Part shown: piece by piece, positions 1-9,591 of the stretch | Layout: each line of letters opens with the position of its first letter | Numbering within the stretch: position 1 is the stretch's first letter | Assembly: GCA_035443885.1 (NCBI GenBank) | Contig: DAOMNO010000001.1 | Span: 186,001 to 250,000, forward strand | DNA length: 64,000 bases | Source of the DNA: DAOMNO01 sp035443885 | GTDB taxonomy: Bacteria; Planctomycetota; Phycisphaerae; Phycisphaerales; SM1A02 | Direction: 5' to 3' | The notes under the pieces: model-generated | Seen by the model: the letters and a program-made list of their open reading frames with translations, nothing else | Told to the model about the DNA's origin: nothing | Databases searched by the model: none | Made by a program: the position numbers and the translations under genes

Positions 1-1
1 G

Positions 2-616
2 TTCAACGAATCACAGACCTCAGCGCTGCCCAGCAGCTATGAAAGCGTCGCTGAGCAATACAGCAAGGTTGACGCTCTTGCAGTGCTCGCGCGCCTTCGT
101 GCCGCGCAGCGTCTGCTGTACGCTGTGCAGACAGGCATACCGATCGACGCGGAAGGCGAAAACCCACAATTGAGCGAAGCGGATCGTGAGCAGTACCTCA
201 GCCGTGCTGATCGCGCGTATCAGATGGTGCTGGAGAAAGATGACCGCTCACCCGGTTTCATCCTTCATGCCGTCAATGCCCTGAACGGCCGCGCTGCTGT
301 CGCTGAATGTCGAGGCGATGCTGAAGCTGCCAGACAGCATTACCTCGCTGCGGCGCAGCGAGCTGAAAGCGTCTTCCCTACGCTGGCGGAGCAGGCTCGC
401 AAGCGAGCGGAAACTGTTGGCGATTCGATTGCTCAAATCGCGCTCGCTGCTGCCGATGCACCAGCGCCGCCCTTCAATGCTGACCTTCGCCCCGCCATGC
501 TGGAGCCAGCGCTTCGCAACCTGCTGGTGCCGGGCAGCGCTGGTGGCGGTATGCAGTCGCTCCCGCCCGATTTCCAGTTGCCACCGGGCTTGCAGTTGCC
601 ACCCGGCCTTCAGTAA
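2..616 (+). CDS. Helical-repeat (TPR-like) hypothetical protein, 5' partial
   Basis: The reading frame is open to the left edge, so the true start lies outside the window; 204 codons are visible before the TAA. The visible part is alpha-helical and alanine-rich, with paired helices around residues 30-120 (for example SRADRAYQMVLEKD and GDAEAARQHYLAAAQRAE) that look like degenerate tetratricopeptide units. The tail is low complexity: a Gly/Met stretch, then PPDFQLPPGLQ with the QLPPGLQ unit repeated twice. No catalytic motif is visible. It lies 21 bases upstream of a pseudouridine synthase on the same strand, so the two may be cotranscribed. A TPR role in protein-protein contacts is inference only; I do not recognise the family. 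Confidence 0.6.
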   Translation, partial: FNESQTSALPSSYESVAEQYSKVDALAVLARLRAAQRLLYAVQTGIPIDAEGENPQLSEADREQYLSRADRAYQMVLEKDDRSPGFILHAVNALNGRAAVAECRGDAEAARQHYLAAAQRAESVFPTLAEQARKRAETVGDSIAQIALAAADAPAPPFNADLRPAMLEPALRNLLVPGSAGGGMQSLPPDFQLPPGLQLPPGLQ

Positions 617-637
617 CGCCTCCGGCGTCAACACGCC

Positions 638-1786
638 GTGCCCGAACCATTCAATCCTGATCTCATCGCTCCCGGCGGCAAAGTTGACCGGGAGTTGTTG
701 TTTTCGCTCTATGAGCAAAACGAAGGCGATGATGAGACGCCCGTCACCGTGCAGTTCAAGCTGACGCGAGACCTCGACAAGCGGCTGGACAAGTACCTCG
801 TTGACCGCATTCCCTTTCTCAGTCGAACATCGCTGCAGCGCCTCATTCGCGAGGAAAGCGTTACCGTCAACGGGCGCGTGCCCAAGGCATCAACAAAGCT
901 GCGCAAAGGTGATGAAGTCATTGCTGTGCTGCCGCCGCCGCCCAGCACCGCCATCCCCGCTGAAGAAATCCCGCTGCATGTGCTGTATGAAGACGACGAT
1001 CTCATCGTCATCAACAAACACAACGACATCATCGTTCATCCGGCGCGCGGCAATCGGTCCGGCACGATCATCAACGCACTTGCATGGCACTTCCAGCATC
1101 GCTCAAGTGGTGAGCTTTCCACTGTGGGTGAAGAGTTTGCGCGGCCTGGCGTCGTGCATCGGCTTGATCGCCATACGACCGGCGTGATGGTCGCGGCAAA
1201 GTCTGACACCGCACACTGGCGACTCGGCCATCAGTTCGAGCAACGTAAAACAGACAAACGATACCTCGCTGTCGTGCATGGGCAGATGGAGCCGTACGCG
1301 GATGTCATCGACCTGCCGCTCGGCAAGCACCCCACCGCCAAGGAAAAGTACGCCGTGCGATGGGACGCAACGGGAAAGCCGTCCGTTACGATCTACCGCG
1401 TCCGCGAAGTCTACGACGACTTCACGCTGGTTGAACTCGAACTGAAAACCGGGCGAACGCACCAGATTCGCGTACACCTTTCCCACATCGGCTATCCCAT
1501 CGTCGGCGACGACATGTACGGCGGACGGCACCTTCGCACAAGCGACATCGTGCAGATGCCGTCGGCTCTATCACAGGATGCGCCAGTCATCTCGCGTCAG
1601 GCTTTGCACGCAGCATCTCTGGGCTTCACGCATCCCATCACGTATCAGCCGATGCGCATTCAAGCTCCCCTGCACCATGACATGTTGCACTTCGTGAAGC
1701 TGCTGCGATCGCACCGTTTTATCAGCGCACCAAATATCGCCGGCACAACGCTTGATCTTGAGACGATCATCCCTGCCAGCGCGTAA
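638..1786 (+). CDS. RluA/RluD-family 23S rRNA pseudouridine synthase
   Basis: This 382-residue protein isomerises uridine to pseudouridine in RNA. An N-terminal S4 RNA-binding domain spans about residues 40-105 (LDKYLVDRIPFLSRTSLQRL, then VTVNGRVPKASTKLRKGDEV). The catalytic domain follows, with the RluA-family signature HRLDRHTTGVMV around residue 178, whose Asp is the family nucleophile, and the downstream KTGRTHQIRVHL motif. Length and S4-plus-catalytic architecture fit RluD, which modifies helix 69 of 23S rRNA, but RluB/C-like targets cannot be excluded. The start is GTG at 638 without a clear Shine-Dalgarno. The C-terminal end lies 5 bases from the end of the convergent gene on the other strand. 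Confidence 0.88.
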   Translation: MPEPFNPDLIAPGGKVDRELLFSLYEQNEGDDETPVTVQFKLTRDLDKRLDKYLVDRIPFLSRTSLQRLIREESVTVNGRVPKASTKLRKGDEVIAVLPPPPSTAIPAEEIPLHVLYEDDDLIVINKHNDIIVHPARGNRSGTIINALAWHFQHRSSGELSTVGEEFARPGVVHRLDRHTTGVMVAAKSDTAHWRLGHQFEQRKTDKRYLAVVHGQMEPYADVIDLPLGKHPTAKEKYAVRWDATGKPSVTIYRVREVYDDFTLVELELKTGRTHQIRVHLSHIGYPIVGDDMYGGRHLRTSDIVQMPSALSQDAPVISRQALHAASLGFTHPITYQPMRIQAPLHHDMLHFVKLLRSHRFISAPNIAGTTLDLETIIPASA

Positions 1787-1791
1787 GCAGC

Positions 1792-3771
1792 TTATCGTCG
1801 ACCGATCTCGTCTCGTGAGCGCGCCCGCTCCATTTCGGCTTCGCGTCGTGCGCGTTCTTCAGCCATGCGCACGCGATATGCCTCAAGGCCGCGCGGCGCG
1901 GGGAAGATAGCCGCAAGCGTCGTGCGCTGGCTGAGTGGATTATTCTGGAACTGCCTTTCGATTTCCGGATAGATGCGGTCATAGGTGCGCAGACGCAATT
2001 CCGGCTCGTATCGTTCAATCTCGCGCCAGATGGTCATGCGTTCTTCAAGTCTGATCTGCGAATCCGTCATGAGCTGAAGGAACGCGACTTCGGTTGACAC
2101 TTCAAGCTGGGCGATCAAGCCGCCAATGCGCGCTTCGCCGAATCGGTTAACAAAGTTGTTGTACTCGTTGTACTTGAAGAAGTCCGTAACGTAGCGAGCG
2201 AAGGTGAGGGCCTGCTCGTACAGCTCCGGACGATTCTGACCGATGCCGAACCGCATGCCGTAGCGCAACGCGGCTGCAACATCACTCGGCGCGAGATGCG
2301 GCTGGAACTGGTACTCCCCTCGTGTCTCCTCGCGCACAAAGACATCCAGTGGGAGTGACCACTTGTTGTTGGCGAGCATAACCTGCTGCCCGCGCCCGAA
2401 CAGGTTGTCCATCATGTCCATCAATCGCTGCGCGCGGGCCGTCTCGCCGGCGCGGTATGCTTCGCGGATTGCTGAACTCATGAAGTTCTGCAGGAAGGTG
2501 ATGAACGTCTCACCGCCAGCGCCGCGCGTGCGGAAATGCTTCTGATAGACGCGCTCGAACTCGACAGCAATCGTGTCCACCCAGCGCGGGTCCGGGAATC
2601 GCGACGGCAGCTCGTTTGAGAAGGGATCGAAACTGATGCGGCCTGAACGCGCCAGGTCCTGCATCGCCTGAAGCTGCACGCGATCATTGTTGATGACTTT
2701 GTAGATGTCATCAACGTTCAGCACGCGAGGCTCGCCGTAGCGCGTGCCCCGGAACGACCAATAGAGCGCGTGAGCCTGCCCATGACGCCAGTCCACCGGG
2801 CCAAACCGCTCAGTGATTTCAAGCATGAGCGCGGGGTCCATGTTGTAATCATCCTTGAGCACGCGCTTGCGAACATGCTGAAGGAGCGTCTTCCACGCAT
2901 CTGCTGCTTCAGGATCATTGGCAATCTCATCGAAAGCGCGGAAGAGCGGCCTTGTGCGGCGCCACTCTTCAGCAAAACCGAGCATTTGAGCGACGACGGA
3001 GTAGTCTGTAACTGCTTCCCACTCGCCGTGCATGCGCAGGAACATGCTGTCCAGCTTGAACTGGTCGCGACGGCGGTACTCCTCCATCGTGTCCTCGATC
3101 CGCTTGATGAGGGCCAGGACCCCCGGGGTGCGTCGCTCTGCTTCCGCCAGCGTTTCCGGCGCTTCAGCGATGCCTCGTATCCACTCAATGCGATCCTGAT
3201 AATCGTCAGGGGGCTTGCCCAGCACGAAGTGCCACTCTCTGCAGAACTCTGTCTTGTAATACAAATGCGCATCGTCCGCAACGCCCTCAATCTTGTGCGC
3301 GAACCAGAAGGCCAGCTCGCGATGCAGCGTGAGATCGTTCGGGTTATAGCGAATGCCTTGATTGCGCACGAGCCGAATGCCCGCGTTCACCCACTCCCAC
3401 CGCTCCTGCTGTGTGTGTGTTGCGACCGAGATGTTGTACGCCATGTTGTGGCCGTGAAACGCCCACACCGCGCCGAACCGAGGCTGCAACTTCGTGATCA
3501 GGTCCGCATCGGCCATCACCTCGAAATACAGCCCCCTCTCCTTCATCAGGTTGACCTTGATCCACAGGTAATCGACGATCAACCCGCGCAACACGCCGAT
3601 CGCCTGTCCTACCGCGACGAACGGCGGCGCGCCTTCCACGGCGACATCCGTATATCGAAGCGAATGCTGATCTGACATCGCTAGAACGCGCGGCAGCGTG
3701 AATCCCGCGCCGACAATCGACACGATCAGGACGAAGAGAGCAACAAGCTGAGTGATTCGATCGCGTGTCAT
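1792..3771 (-). CDS. Membrane-anchored helical-repeat protein of unknown function (last gene of SPFH-ABC operon)
   Basis: A 659-residue protein with one N-terminal hydrophobic segment (about residues 7-29), followed by a long soluble part predicted to lie outside the cytoplasm. The soluble part is helical and rich in Trp, Tyr and Phe, with TPR-like helix pairs near residues 95-170 (WAFHGHNMAYNISVATHTQQ, then NPNDLTLHRELAFWFAHKIE). The last 35 residues are strongly charged with Arg/Glu. No enzyme motif is visible. It is the sixth gene of a tight minus-strand set: the ABC permease ends 16 bases upstream. Its placement suggests it is a periplasmic or peripheral partner of the transporter, but this rests on context alone. 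Confidence 0.75.
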   Translation of the reverse strand: MTRDRITQLVALFVLIVSIVGAGFTLPRVLAMSDQHSLRYTDVAVEGAPPFVAVGQAIGVLRGLIVDYLWIKVNLMKERGLYFEVMADADLITKLQPRFGAVWAFHGHNMAYNISVATHTQQERWEWVNAGIRLVRNQGIRYNPNDLTLHRELAFWFAHKIEGVADDAHLYYKTEFCREWHFVLGKPPDDYQDRIEWIRGIAEAPETLAEAERRTPGVLALIKRIEDTMEEYRRRDQFKLDSMFLRMHGEWEAVTDYSVVAQMLGFAEEWRRTRPLFRAFDEIANDPEAADAWKTLLQHVRKRVLKDDYNMDPALMLEITERFGPVDWRHGQAHALYWSFRGTRYGEPRVLNVDDIYKVINNDRVQLQAMQDLARSGRISFDPFSNELPSRFPDPRWVDTIAVEFERVYQKHFRTRGAGGETFITFLQNFMSSAIREAYRAGETARAQRLMDMMDNLFGRGQQVMLANNKWSLPLDVFVREETRGEYQFQPHLAPSDVAAALRYGMRFGIGQNRPELYEQALTFARYVTDFFKYNEYNNFVNRFGEARIGGLIAQLEVSTEVAFLQLMTDSQIRLEERMTIWREIERYEPELRLRTYDRIYPEIERQFQNNPLSQRTTLAAIFPAPRGLEAYRVRMAEERARREAEMERARSRDEIGRR

Positions 3772-3787
3772 GAATGCGCCTCTGGAA

Positions 3788-5845
3788 TCATCCCTGCCCG
3801 CTGTAGATGGCCAACTGACGCGATCGGATCACGAGGAATCCAACCAGCGCAGCCACGCCGGACCAGAACACGCCAATCACGGCGAAACCATTGATGACGC
3901 GACCCCACGGAATCAGCCGACCCTCAACCAGGCTTTCCGTCGGCTTTAGCTCGCCGAACGGCCCAAGAGAGAACACGAGAAACTCTGCAATCAGACGAAT
4001 GCTGTTGCCGAAGGCCCACTGAATGACCATGACCACATTGGTCCAATCGACTTCATGCACATAGAGCGGCTCGTACTCCGTGAGCGACAGTGCAAGGAAT
4101 GGCCCCATCGTGCCTGCGATGAAGATGGTGAACGACAACAGGGCCGCAACAGGGAAGCTCAGGAACGTCGAACACGCAATCCCAAGCATCGCCAGGAAGG
4201 ACAATTTGATCCACGCCACCATCACGGCGCGGAAGAAGTTGCCTTCAAAGCCCGCCACGGTGTAGCGAAGTTCAAAATCTTTCTCATCGAAGAACAAGGC
4301 ACCGACATTCGCCTCATGCGGGGGTGGCTCAAACATATTGACAATCGATACCAGCAGCGTGCCATCCTCTCGAATCATGTCCGAACCGAGAATGATCTCG
4401 TGTGACATCGTCGGCACATAGGTGCGCCGCTGAATCGTGCGATTGTCTTCGTTAAAAATGAAGATCGCGGGGAACGTCTCATTCACATCGCTGCGCATGA
4501 TGTAGAAGCGGTATCGCAGCGCGAGCGTCGCCTGCCGTTTCGCGGCTTCACCCAGTCCCTCGAACCGATACGTCCGCATTCGACTGTTCGGCGGAATCGA
4601 CCGCTGCGACGCGGCGTGCGTCTGTCTGATCTGCTCCGCCAGGTCGCGTCGCTCCGCCAAAGTGACCTCACGCCCGTACATTTCAGGATCGCTGGCGATG
4701 ATCTGCTCAATCCGCTCGCGAACCTGATCAACCGTGAGCTGCTCGTACACCGGCCTCGTCGACACTCGCGCCGTGAGCACTTCGTTTTCAAGCTGCACTC
4801 GGTCAAGCTGACCCACAATCCCCGGCTGCACCGGTGTTGTGCGCAGGTACTGAATGAACGTGAACGTCGAGACACCTGCCATCAGCAGCAGAATCAGGTT
4901 GACCGTTACCACACCGAGCCACTTTCCTACGAGGTAGTTGAAGCGGCTCATCGGTTTCGTCACGATGCTCCAGATCTGCCGATCGCGAATCTCAAACGCA
5001 ACCGTGGCGCAGGAGAGAAACAGCGTCATGCACGCCGCGATGACGAACGTCAGCCCGACACTGCGGCTGATGAATGTCTGCACACGATGCCGCAGTGGCG
5101 CACCGGGATCAAGCCACAATGGAAGCAGAGGTAACAGCACAAGCAGAATGACGATGAAAACCAGCGAAATGCGGCTGCGCGACGCTTCTTTGATGACCGT
5201 GTGTGCCACCGCCAGAATCTGATTGGGGCGATCCATCAGCAAGAGCGCGGCCCGCGTCAACAAGACATACGTGAACACGAGCAAACCGATACCGCCCGCC
5301 GCAAGCACCCCCTGCTCGCTCCCCATCCATCGGAACACCAACGCGGCAAGACCCGTTCCCGTCAGTGTGAGCAGGAATGGGAGTGAAAGCTCCATCCACA
5401 CGATCAGCAGCAGCCACACTGTGCCGACCACCGCAAGCAACCATGTCGTGTTCGGCTGGTCGAGCAACCATGTCGGCGCCCACAGCGGCACCTGATCCGC
5501 CAGCAATTCTTCGACCAGATAACGAGGCACTGCGAAGTAGCCTCGCTCATCAAACACCACCGACGGATTGTCGATGAACTCGCGAGTTCGATACTCACGA
5601 CCGCCAACAATGATGACACCTCGATCCGCAAACGACACGGCGTGCTCATCGCGATTGTTGAGATTCTGGCTCTCAATCGCTGTAACCAGCACGCGCCGCT
5701 GGCTGTCGAGGCTGTAGCTGGTGAAAAGCAGCGAGCCGAACACGTACGCACAGCACGCGAGCGCAACGCCGGTCATCGCCAGGCGGAACCAGAGCGTGCG
5801 CTGCATGAGGTCGAGTCGTTGATAGGCGCTGACGAACGGATTCAT
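3788..5845 (-). CDS. ABC-2 type transporter permease with large extracytoplasmic insert
   Basis: A 685-residue integral membrane protein, much longer than ordinary ABC-2 permeases (about 250-400). One segment sits near residues 22-45, several cluster at 130-240 and 260-330, then a hydrophilic domain of roughly 200 residues (about 345-560), then a final group of membrane segments. A permease signature, EIRDRQIWSIVTKPMSRFNY, followed by LVGKWLGV, lies near residue 285 and is shared with the divergent permease at 12150. The ATPase gene ends only 2 bases upstream, so the two almost certainly form one transporter. Substrate and direction are unknown; ABC-2 families usually export. Confidence 0.85.
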   Translation of the reverse strand: MNPFVSAYQRLDLMQRTLWFRLAMTGVALACCAYVFGSLLFTSYSLDSQRRVLVTAIESQNLNNRDEHAVSFADRGVIIVGGREYRTREFIDNPSVVFDERGYFAVPRYLVEELLADQVPLWAPTWLLDQPNTTWLLAVVGTVWLLLIVWMELSLPFLLTLTGTGLAALVFRWMGSEQGVLAAGGIGLLVFTYVLLTRAALLLMDRPNQILAVAHTVIKEASRSRISLVFIVILLVLLPLLPLWLDPGAPLRHRVQTFISRSVGLTFVIAACMTLFLSCATVAFEIRDRQIWSIVTKPMSRFNYLVGKWLGVVTVNLILLLMAGVSTFTFIQYLRTTPVQPGIVGQLDRVQLENEVLTARVSTRPVYEQLTVDQVRERIEQIIASDPEMYGREVTLAERRDLAEQIRQTHAASQRSIPPNSRMRTYRFEGLGEAAKRQATLALRYRFYIMRSDVNETFPAIFIFNEDNRTIQRRTYVPTMSHEIILGSDMIREDGTLLVSIVNMFEPPPHEANVGALFFDEKDFELRYTVAGFEGNFFRAVMVAWIKLSFLAMLGIACSTFLSFPVAALLSFTIFIAGTMGPFLALSLTEYEPLYVHEVDWTNVVMVIQWAFGNSIRLIAEFLVFSLGPFGELKPTESLVEGRLIPWGRVINGFAVIGVFWSGVAALVGFLVIRSRQLAIYSGQG

Positions 5846-5848
5846 GGC

Positions 5849-7042
5849 TTACTTCTGCTTCGAGTTTTTCTCGCCTCCGCCGTCACCGAGCAGCGAATCG
5901 ATCACGGATGCATCGACATCTTCTGGTGCCTTGGGCGCTTTGGTCGGTTCCACCGCCGCGGGCTGCTGCTTCTCTTCGCCTGAAAGCAGCGAAGCAAGCA
6001 CATCCTCGCGCGGGCCTTCCTGCGGCTTGACGGCCTGTTTGACTTTCGCAGCGGCAGCCTTCATCGGGTCATCCTGAATGAGGCGGTCGATGAGCGCGTC
6101 GCCTTGCGCTTCCTCAGCACGAAGGAATGCCGCCGTCGGCCCACCGTCCAGCGCACCGGAAGTCGCCACTTGCTCCCGCCGAGCCTTCTCGACAATCTCC
6201 ATGAAGAGTTGTTCGAGCTTCTGCCTTGGCGCGTGCACGCTTTCGATGGCCTTGCCCTCGCATTCTCGAATAACCTGTTCGATTCGCGAGATGGTCTCCT
6301 CGCGAAGGCGCGGCGTTTCGATGAGCGTGCGCTCCGTATCGCTGAGCAGTTCATCCACAGTGCCCTGCGCACGAATCTTGCCGCCGTACAGCACCACCAT
6401 GCGGTGGCACACATCTTCCACGTCAGCCAGCAAGTGTGAGCTGAGCAGAATTGTCTTGCCGCGCCGCCCCAGTTCGAGAATCAGGTCTTTCACCTGTCTG
6501 GTGCCGATCGGGTCGAGGCCGGATGTCGGCTCGTCCAGAATGAGAAACTCCGGATCATTAATGAGAGCCTGTGCGAGGCCGATGCGGCGCGTCATACCCT
6601 TGGAAAACTCGCCGATCGCGCGATGCGCCACTTGCGAAAGGCCAACCATCTCCAGCAGTTCATCCGTTCTGCGGCGGCGCGTACGACGATCCAGCCCGAA
6701 GAGTTTGCCGTAGTAATCCAGCGTCTCTCGCGGATTCAGAAATCGGTAGAGATACGATTCTTCCGGCAAAAAGCCGATGTGCTTCTTGACCATGACATCG
6801 GTCGGCGGACGGCCGAACACCGCAAGCCGACCTCGCGTCTTGTGCAGCAGGCCGAGAATCATCTTGATGATGGTGCTCTTCCCTGAACCGTTCGGACCGA
6901 GCAGGCCGAAGATTTCATGGCGATGAATCTCCAGATCGACATTGTCCACCGCGCGGGCCTTGGTGCGCATCCAGAAGTCCTTGAAGACTTTGGTCAGTCC
7001 CACAGCTTCCACGACGATCTGATTGGAGTTCTGCTTCACCAT
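5849..7042 (-). CDS. ABC transporter ATP-binding protein with C-terminal extension
   Basis: The nucleotide-binding subunit of an ABC-2 type exporter, 397 residues. Walker A is GPNGSGKS at residues 49-56, the ABC signature FSKGM lies near 146-150, Walker B FLILDEP at 166-172, and the switch His in LLSSHLLADVEDV. The core resembles the NatA/CcmA/NosF group. After about residue 300 there is a charged, Ala/Pro/Lys-rich tail not found in typical family members; it carries the short related motifs VLASLLSGE and VIDSLLGDG. Spacing is 2 bases to the permease and 21 bases after the SPFH gene before it. The tail may dock a partner, which is inference. Confidence 0.92.
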   Translation of the reverse strand: MVKQNSNQIVVEAVGLTKVFKDFWMRTKARAVDNVDLEIHRHEIFGLLGPNGSGKSTIIKMILGLLHKTRGRLAVFGRPPTDVMVKKHIGFLPEESYLYRFLNPRETLDYYGKLFGLDRRTRRRRTDELLEMVGLSQVAHRAIGEFSKGMTRRIGLAQALINDPEFLILDEPTSGLDPIGTRQVKDLILELGRRGKTILLSSHLLADVEDVCHRMVVLYGGKIRAQGTVDELLSDTERTLIETPRLREETISRIEQVIRECEGKAIESVHAPRQKLEQLFMEIVEKARREQVATSGALDGGPTAAFLRAEEAQGDALIDRLIQDDPMKAAAAKVKQAVKPQEGPREDVLASLLSGEEKQQPAAVEPTKAPKAPEDVDASVIDSLLGDGGGEKNSKQK

Positions 7043-7063
7043 GTGCTTATCCTGATCCGGGAA

Positions 7064-8575
7064 TCAATCCCGCCGAAGCGAACGAACGCGACCATCTTCG
7101 ATGCGAAGCTGGCGCCCCGGCCCGCTGATCGTCATGTCTTCGCCGCGCAGCAGATACGGACCGCCCATTTCGCGGGCAAAGTCGCTAAGAGCCTGCTGCT
7201 CACGTCGATCAAGTTGCAGCTTCTGTCGAAGCTCTCTGATCTCATGCAGACTGGCCATTTCCAACTGAACTCGGCCGACGCCTGACGGCACGAACCATAC
7301 TTCCGCATCTTCGCGACTGAGCACCCTGGAATACGTATCAAGCCATCGTTGACGAATGACCATCTCCGGGTGATTGCGGAATGTCGGCAGCAGACTGGCG
7401 AAGCGCCTTGCTTCGTTGCCCAGTGACGACTCAACCTGCGAGCGATACGACCTCGCTCTTTGAATGATCGTCGCGACCTCGCCCGAAAGCTCGCCTGCAT
7501 CAAACATACGATTGATCTGCGCGAGGAGTTCGCCGCTTCGCTCAGCATCACCCGAATGAAGCGCGTCTTCGTAGCTGTTGATAAGCTGCGTAGCGGCGTA
7601 ATGTCGGTCGCCTGCGGCCCGCACAAGCGTGCGGTCCGCCTGTGTACGTGCCCGCGCGATCGCCTGTTCAGATTCAACTCGCGCATTCTGCACGTCGCCG
7701 AACGCTCTACGAATGGCCAGCGCGGGAATCGCGTCGGTTACGTTTACGCTGTTGATGCGAATGCCGCAATTCATTTCGTCCAGAATGGTCTGCGCCCGCT
7801 CCTGAATCTGCGTGCGCAGCACTTCTGAAAGGTCGATCAACTCCTGAAGACTCATCTCCGCGCTCACCTGCACAGCAGCACGCTGAAGCGACAGCTCCAC
7901 GAGGCGATCCGCGTTTGATTCGGCAATCCGCTGGACGAAATCGACCGGACTTTCAATCTCATAGATCGCGTTGAGGCGCAAATGCGCGATGTCAGCGTCT
8001 CGCGTCAGCACATAGCCATCATTGCGAGGACGAGGCGGATCGTGCACTGCCGCGCTGTCCGTCGCCTGCTCCAATGTCTGCCGGGGCAGAAGGCGAGGCC
8101 AGAACGGACCGCCCGGATTGTTGGCGTCGCGAAGCGTGACCTGACGATTCTCGACGTTGAAGATCGTGAACTCGCCGATGGGATAGGGCCAGCGGCTGAA
8201 CTGCAAACCGGGTGAAAGCGCGAGACTGTCGCCAACGGGGACGATCTTCCCCCAGCGCGTCAGCACGCCGCTCTGCCCGTCGCCAACGGTCTGAAAACCC
8301 GATGTAAAGAACAGCACGATCAGCACGACCATGACAAGCTGCAACACACGGAAGCTCAGACGCAGCGCATCAGCAAGCGACTGATTCGCAGGGTCCATCG
8401 CCTCACGCAGGGCGGCGTCTGACCCCACGCTTGACTTCACGATGAACTGCGCCGAGGCAGCGCGACGAGGCGACTGCTCCTCTTGTCCATCATCTTCCAC
8501 AGGCACATCGCCAGTTTCAGGATCGAAACCCGGCAGGTGCTGATCGTCAGGATTGACATCGTTCGGATGAGCCAT
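7064..8575 (-). CDS. SPFH/Band 7 family membrane protein (third SPFH gene of the operon)
   Basis: A 503-residue single-pass membrane protein. A polar N-terminal tail of about 70 residues precedes a membrane segment (VLQLVMVVLIVLFFTSGF). The SPFH domain then begins at GDGQSGVLTRWGKIV with the HflK-like phrase ALSPGLQFSRWPYPIGEF, and runs to about residue 310. A long helical region follows, expected to be a coiled coil. SPFH proteins assemble into rings or cages on membranes; in Escherichia coli the HflK/HflC pair encloses the FtsH protease. No ftsH is in this window. It is 2 bases downstream of the hflC-like gene. Confidence 0.85.
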   Translation of the reverse strand: MAHPNDVNPDDQHLPGFDPETGDVPVEDDGQEEQSPRRAASAQFIVKSSVGSDAALREAMDPANQSLADALRLSFRVLQLVMVVLIVLFFTSGFQTVGDGQSGVLTRWGKIVPVGDSLALSPGLQFSRWPYPIGEFTIFNVENRQVTLRDANNPGGPFWPRLLPRQTLEQATDSAAVHDPPRPRNDGYVLTRDADIAHLRLNAIYEIESPVDFVQRIAESNADRLVELSLQRAAVQVSAEMSLQELIDLSEVLRTQIQERAQTILDEMNCGIRINSVNVTDAIPALAIRRAFGDVQNARVESEQAIARARTQADRTLVRAAGDRHYAATQLINSYEDALHSGDAERSGELLAQINRMFDAGELSGEVATIIQRARSYRSQVESSLGNEARRFASLLPTFRNHPEMVIRQRWLDTYSRVLSREDAEVWFVPSGVGRVQLEMASLHEIRELRQKLQLDRREQQALSDFAREMGGPYLLRGEDMTISGPGRQLRIEDGRVRSLRRD

Positions 8576-8577
8576 AG

Positions 8578-9591
8578 TTAGTGATTCTCCGCGCGAGCCG
8601 TTTCAACGGGTTCCTTCTTGTCATCCGCAACGGGTTGTTCCGTTGCGCCTTCCGCCGCCTTGCGTGCAGTACGTTCCGCCATCAAGCGCGAAGGCAACGG
8701 GAAGCCGCGGCTGTCCGTTCGAGCGCTAATGTTCATGTAGTGCCAGGGCGAGGTGTCGGCTTCCAAGACAACGGTTGCGCGCTGGGAAAGGGCCGCTTCA
8801 AGCGCGTCAAGGTGCACGAGGAAGATCGCCAGGTCTTCATCCTCGCTCATCTGTGCGATATAGCGAGCGGCTTCTTCGTTGCCCTGCGCGCGAATCTCTT
8901 CCGCTCGCTGACTGGCGAACGCGATGATCTTGTCCGCCATCGTTCGCGCTTCAGACTCGATCCGCTCAGCTTCGGCATTGCCTTTGTATCGCTCTGCACT
9001 GGCCAGCGTCTCGCGCGTGGCTTCCATGCGGCGAAGCACGGCTTCCGCCGTCCGCTGGGGCATAAGCACCTGACTGACGCCCACCGAAACAGGCAGAACG
9101 CCCGTGGGCTGCAGTGCCATCAAGTCGCGCCGAATCGCGTCTTCCGCATCTGCAAGGCGGCTGCCTGCACCGATCAGTTCAGAAAACCTATACCGACTCA
9201 GACCCGACGTTACCGCCGTCTTGAAGCGGTTAGAGATGATCGACTGCGCATTCTCAATGCTGCGATAGCTCGTGTCGAAGGCGCGCGTCCCGCCGCCGTC
9301 AACGTCAATCTGCCATAGCAGGAACGCCTTGACGACAATCTGCTGGCCATCGGCTGTAGCAATCGTGTCCTGCGGCAGTTCAAGAAGCTGCAATCGCCGA
9401 TCAAGCTTTGTTACCTGATCTGCAAACACTGGCAGCTTGAAGTTCAGGCCCGGCTCCGTGATGACGTTGTCCGCCTGACCGAATGTCTGCCGGATCGCCA
9501 CTTCATGGAACGACACAGAGTAGGTGGTGCTGAAGAGAATCAGAAACACCAGTAAGATGAGCCCAACCAAAATGGCAAGTGACTTATTCAT
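8578..9591 (-). CDS. hflC: HflC-like SPFH membrane protein
   Basis: A 337-residue protein with an N-terminal membrane anchor at about residues 4-25, then an SPFH domain (VSFHEVAIRQTFGQADNVI, then EPGLNFKLPVFADQVTKLDR), then a helical region with ERYKGNAEAERIESEARTM and a C-terminal part close in order and length to Escherichia coli HflC (334 residues). Family knowledge: HflC pairs with HflK to modulate FtsH and to organise membrane microdomains. Its ATG overlaps the stop of the upstream HflK-like gene by one base, so translation is probably coupled. The extra tail past residue 290 is charged and not conserved. The symbol marks family membership, not proven orthology. Confidence 0.85.
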   Translation of the reverse strand: MNKSLAILVGLILLVFLILFSTTYSVSFHEVAIRQTFGQADNVITEPGLNFKLPVFADQVTKLDRRLQLLELPQDTIATADGQQIVVKAFLLWQIDVDGGGTRAFDTSYRSIENAQSIISNRFKTAVTSGLSRYRFSELIGAGSRLADAEDAIRRDLMALQPTGVLPVSVGVSQVLMPQRTAEAVLRRMEATRETLASAERYKGNAEAERIESEARTMADKIIAFASQRAEEIRAQGNEEAARYIAQMSEDEDLAIFLVHLDALEAALSQRATVVLEADTSPWHYMNISARTDSRGFPLPSRLMAERTARKAAEGATEQPVADDKKEPVETARAENH

